From positions 248,001-312,000 of the forward strand of contig VCMS01000030.1 in assembly GCA_022539475.1 (NCBI GenBank): a DNA stretch of 64,000 nt. The letters are read 5' to 3'. This stretch comes from Gracilaria domingensis (lineage: Eukaryota; Rhodophyta; Florideophyceae; Gracilariales; Gracilariaceae). Of the stretch, positions 62,173 through 64,000 are shown one piece after another. The notes beneath the pieces are model-generated. The model saw nothing but the letters and a program-made list of their open reading frames with translations. It had not been told where the DNA came from and did not search any database. The position numbers were made by a program, and so were the translations under genes. Position 1 is the first letter of the stretch. Every line of letters starts with the position of its first letter.

Positions 62173-63249
62173 ATGGGAGTTCTCGACGTCGTCAAGCCAG
62201 GCATTGTATACGGGGAAGACCTGTACAAGCTGCTCAAGTATGCTCAGGAGAAGGGCTTTGCTATTCCCTCTGTAAACTGCACATCAAGCTCTACTATCAA
62301 CGCGGCATTGGAGGCAGCACGCGATGCGAAGTCTCCGGTCATGATCCAGTTCTCCAACGGAGGCTCTGTCTTCCTCGCCGGGAAGGGTCTTGGCAACTCC
62401 GGAGAACGCGCATCTATCGCTGGTGCCATTTCTGGCGCCTACCACACCAAACATCTTGCGGAAATGTATGGCGTGCCAGTCATCCTTCATTCTGATCATT
62501 GTGCCAAAAAGCTTTTGCCCTGGTTCGATGGCATGCTGGAAGAAGACGAGCGTCATTTTGCTGCCCATGGTACTCCTCTGTTCTCCTCGCACATGCTCGA
62601 CCTTTCCGAAGAGCCCCTTGATGAGAACATTGAAATCTGCGTAAAGTACTTGACTCGAATGGAGAAGATCAACTGCATGTTGGAAATGGAACTTGGTATT
62701 ACTGGAGGTGAAGAAGATGGTGTCGACAATGAGAATGTTGACCTAGAAAAGCTTTACTCCCAACCAGAAGAGGTTGACCAAGTGTACAGCGCGCTCATGA
62801 AAGTGTCCAAGAACTTCACTATCGCGGCTGCTTTTGGCAACGTTCATGGTGTGTACAAGCCAGGCAATGTGAAGCTGTCACCAGATCGCCTTTCGAAGCA
62901 CCAAAAGTACATCAAAGAAAAGCACGGACTCAAGGACGACAAGCCGGTCTTATTTGTCTTCCATGGTGGGTCTGGTTCCCTCAAGTCCGAGGTCGACGAA
63001 GCCGTGTCTTATGGCGTCATCAAAATGAACATCGATACTGATACCCAATGGGCCTACTGGAAGGGTGTCCTGGACTTCTACAAGGATAAGGAAGGGTATT
63101 TGCAGGGCCAGATTGGAAACCCTGATGGCCCCGACAAACCTAACAAAAAGAAGTACGATCCTCGCACATGGATTCGCAAAGCTGAGGAAAGCTTCAAGGT
63201 CCGCCTTACTGAAGCCTTCAAGGACTTGCATTCGTTTGAAACTTTCTAG
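62173..63249 (+). CDS. FBA: Class II fructose-bisphosphate aldolase
   Basis: A 358-aa zinc-dependent aldolase interconverting fructose 1,6-bisphosphate with dihydroxyacetone phosphate and glyceraldehyde 3-phosphate. HSDHCAKK (106-113) holds the catalytic Asp108 and zinc ligand His109. GNVHGVYKPGN (222-232, His225) and VFHGGSGS (262-269, His264) carry the other zinc ligands and the phosphate loop. The length and C-terminus (YDPRTWIRKAEESF) match the E. coli FbaA/fungal type. There is no targeting leader, so it is probably cytosolic. Codon choice is strongly biased, as in highly expressed genes. The start is the first ATG, just after a TC-rich leader. Confidence 0.96.
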   Translation: MGVLDVVKPGIVYGEDLYKLLKYAQEKGFAIPSVNCTSSSTINAALEAARDAKSPVMIQFSNGGSVFLAGKGLGNSGERASIAGAISGAYHTKHLAEMYGVPVILHSDHCAKKLLPWFDGMLEEDERHFAAHGTPLFSSHMLDLSEEPLDENIEICVKYLTRMEKINCMLEMELGITGGEEDGVDNENVDLEKLYSQPEEVDQVYSALMKVSKNFTIAAAFGNVHGVYKPGNVKLSPDRLSKHQKYIKEKHGLKDDKPVLFVFHGGSGSLKSEVDEAVSYGVIKMNIDTDTQWAYWKGVLDFYKDKEGYLQGQIGNPDGPDKPNKKKYDPRTWIRKAEESFKVRLTEAFKDLHSFETF

Positions 63250-63497
63250 GTTTTGTGAGTACTGATGCGTTACATGTAAACGATGACTCCATCTAGCATC
63301 TTATTCTTCATCCTCCGTGTTTGCGTAGTAGCACGCTTTACAAATCCAAGCCTTATCAGCCAGGGGAAGTACGTTGACAACCAGCTAGCTTGTAGTTTGC
63401 GTCATTGGGCACATTGTTGGTGCCAGCTTTGAGAGAATGACAAAATTGTTGTCAAGTTGCGGCGGTGTTCGTGCATGGCTTCCTGGTCCTAGGTAGA

Positions 63498-64000
63498 TTA
63501 ATTACTCTGCAAAACGCGTCCACGTCCAGGTTCAACCGTTCGCCGTCTCAGCAGGCCCCTTACATCACCCTCACCTGTTCCCAAGCACACCGGGCACGTC
63601 AGAGTCCCAGTTCCTTCGCATTCCGGGCAGACAACCCCCTTATACTTTTGTTTGGGATCGTTGCCTTGTAGTGCTCGCCAAAACCCTGTTCCCGAACAAA
63701 GCTCACAAGCGACGTTGCCTTTTCCGTAACAGTTCTGACAGACGGGCTCATCACTGGTGCTGCTCTTAGAATCGCTGTCAGCGGCAGTGGATGCATGGGA
63801 ATAGGGTGCTGAAGTTCCGAGGAAAAAGGATGCGGCGCTCAAAATGGATTTCTTCAAGAAAGCTCTCCTTGTCGGACGACCCTTCCCGCAACAAGCGCTA
63901 CATGCACGTCTGCAAACAGATGGACTAAGGTTTGCCTCTTGTGACGTGATGTTCGATGATGCTGGACTCAGAGCCGACGGGATGAAAGCGTTGTTGTCTT
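63498..64000 (-). CDS. PSA2: PSA2-like thylakoid-lumen DnaJ-type zinc-finger protein (5' partial)
   Basis: The C-terminal 167 codons of a gene that runs off the window; no ATG occurs in frame inside it. Four CxxCxGxG-type motifs (CQNCYGKG, CELCSGTG, CPECEGTG, CPVCLGTG) form a DnaJ-like zinc-binding region as in BSD2, LQY1 and PSA2. Upstream, the sequence TRRAFLKKSILSAASFFLG ends in SHA, a twin-arginine motif, a hydrophobic core and an AxA-type cleavage site, preceded by a Ser-rich, Cys/Arg-rich stretch. That is a bipartite transit peptide for the Tat pathway into the thylakoid lumen. Arabidopsis PSA2, a lumenal protein needed for photosystem I accumulation, is the closest analogue known to me. 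Confidence 0.75.
   Translation of the reverse strand, partial: DNNAFIPSALSPASSNITSQEANLSPSVCRRACSACCGKGRPTRRAFLKKSILSAASFFLGTSAPYSHASTAADSDSKSSTSDEPVCQNCYGKGNVACELCSGTGFWRALQGNDPKQKYKGVVCPECEGTGTLTCPVCLGTGEGDVRGLLRRRTVEPGRGRVLQSN

Noticed and set aside
1-64000. tRNA, rRNA, snRNA genes and CRISPR arrays
   Set aside because: Looked for T-loop-like GGTTCRA signals, U6-like sequence and regularly spaced repeats; none found by eye. A covariance-model search would be decisive.

Overview
The window looks like nuclear DNA of a plastid-bearing eukaryote, most likely a red alga. This is inferred from gene content, not from a database match. Genes are mostly single-exon and well spaced. Several products carry organelle-type leaders and belong to plastid families: TypA, a LepA/EF4 GTPase, a cyanobacterial-type MutL, and a Tat-targeted DnaJ-type zinc-finger protein. 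A GARP transcription factor, a class II aldolase and a Golgi-type sulfotransferase also fit. Nuclear and cytosolic housekeeping genes are typical eukaryotic ones: HAS1 helicase, TFIP11, IMP3, PP6, ADA3, a Rho GTPase and a dynamin. No tRNA, rRNA, CRISPR array or intact mobile element was recognised.

Layout. 0-2.8 kb: a divergent RhoGAP-like/Rho GTPase pair sharing a CpG-rich promoter. 4.5-5.6 kb: a bHLH protein whose reading frame switches once. 8.4-10.4 kb: organelle TypA. 11.1-15.3 kb: a sulfotransferase convergent with an RNB-family protein. 17.5-21.2 kb: a GARP factor and an orphan single-pass membrane protein. 21.4-25.9 kb: divergent HAS1 and TFIP11. 26.8-31.3 kb: dihydropteridine reductase, ADA3-like protein, Gfo/Idh/MocA dehydrogenase. 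32.4-39.1 kb: an ACC-deaminase-like PLP enzyme, LepA (four exons, one of only 13 nt) and MutL. 39.4-46.0 kb: IMP3, a three-exon Mx-like dynamin, arginyl-tRNA synthetase. 46.0-51.9 kb: a 5.8-kb gene desert with repeats. 51.9-64.0 kb: PP6, a probable plastid membrane protein, a DUF1015 protein, a large RAMA-domain nuclear protein, class II aldolase, and a PSA2-like gene cut by the window edge.

How genes relate. There are no operons. Neighbours are often divergent over shared CpG-rich or CCAAT-bearing promoters, or convergent with as little as 36-40 nt between stop codons. Functional pairing by position is suggestive for RhoGAP/Rho, HAS1/TFIP11 (RNA-processing machines) and LepA/MutL (both predicted plastid-targeted). 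Introns were found in only two genes (five in all, 65-100 nt, GT-AG).

For a novel system, nothing here amounts to a clear multi-gene undescribed system. The best leads are a plastid-type MutL, a RhoGAP lacking its arginine finger beside a Rho GTPase, a RAMA-domain chromatin protein, an Mx-like dynamin, an RNB protein missing a metal ligand, a 13-nt micro-exon, and unusual alternating inverted half-sites in intergenic DNA.
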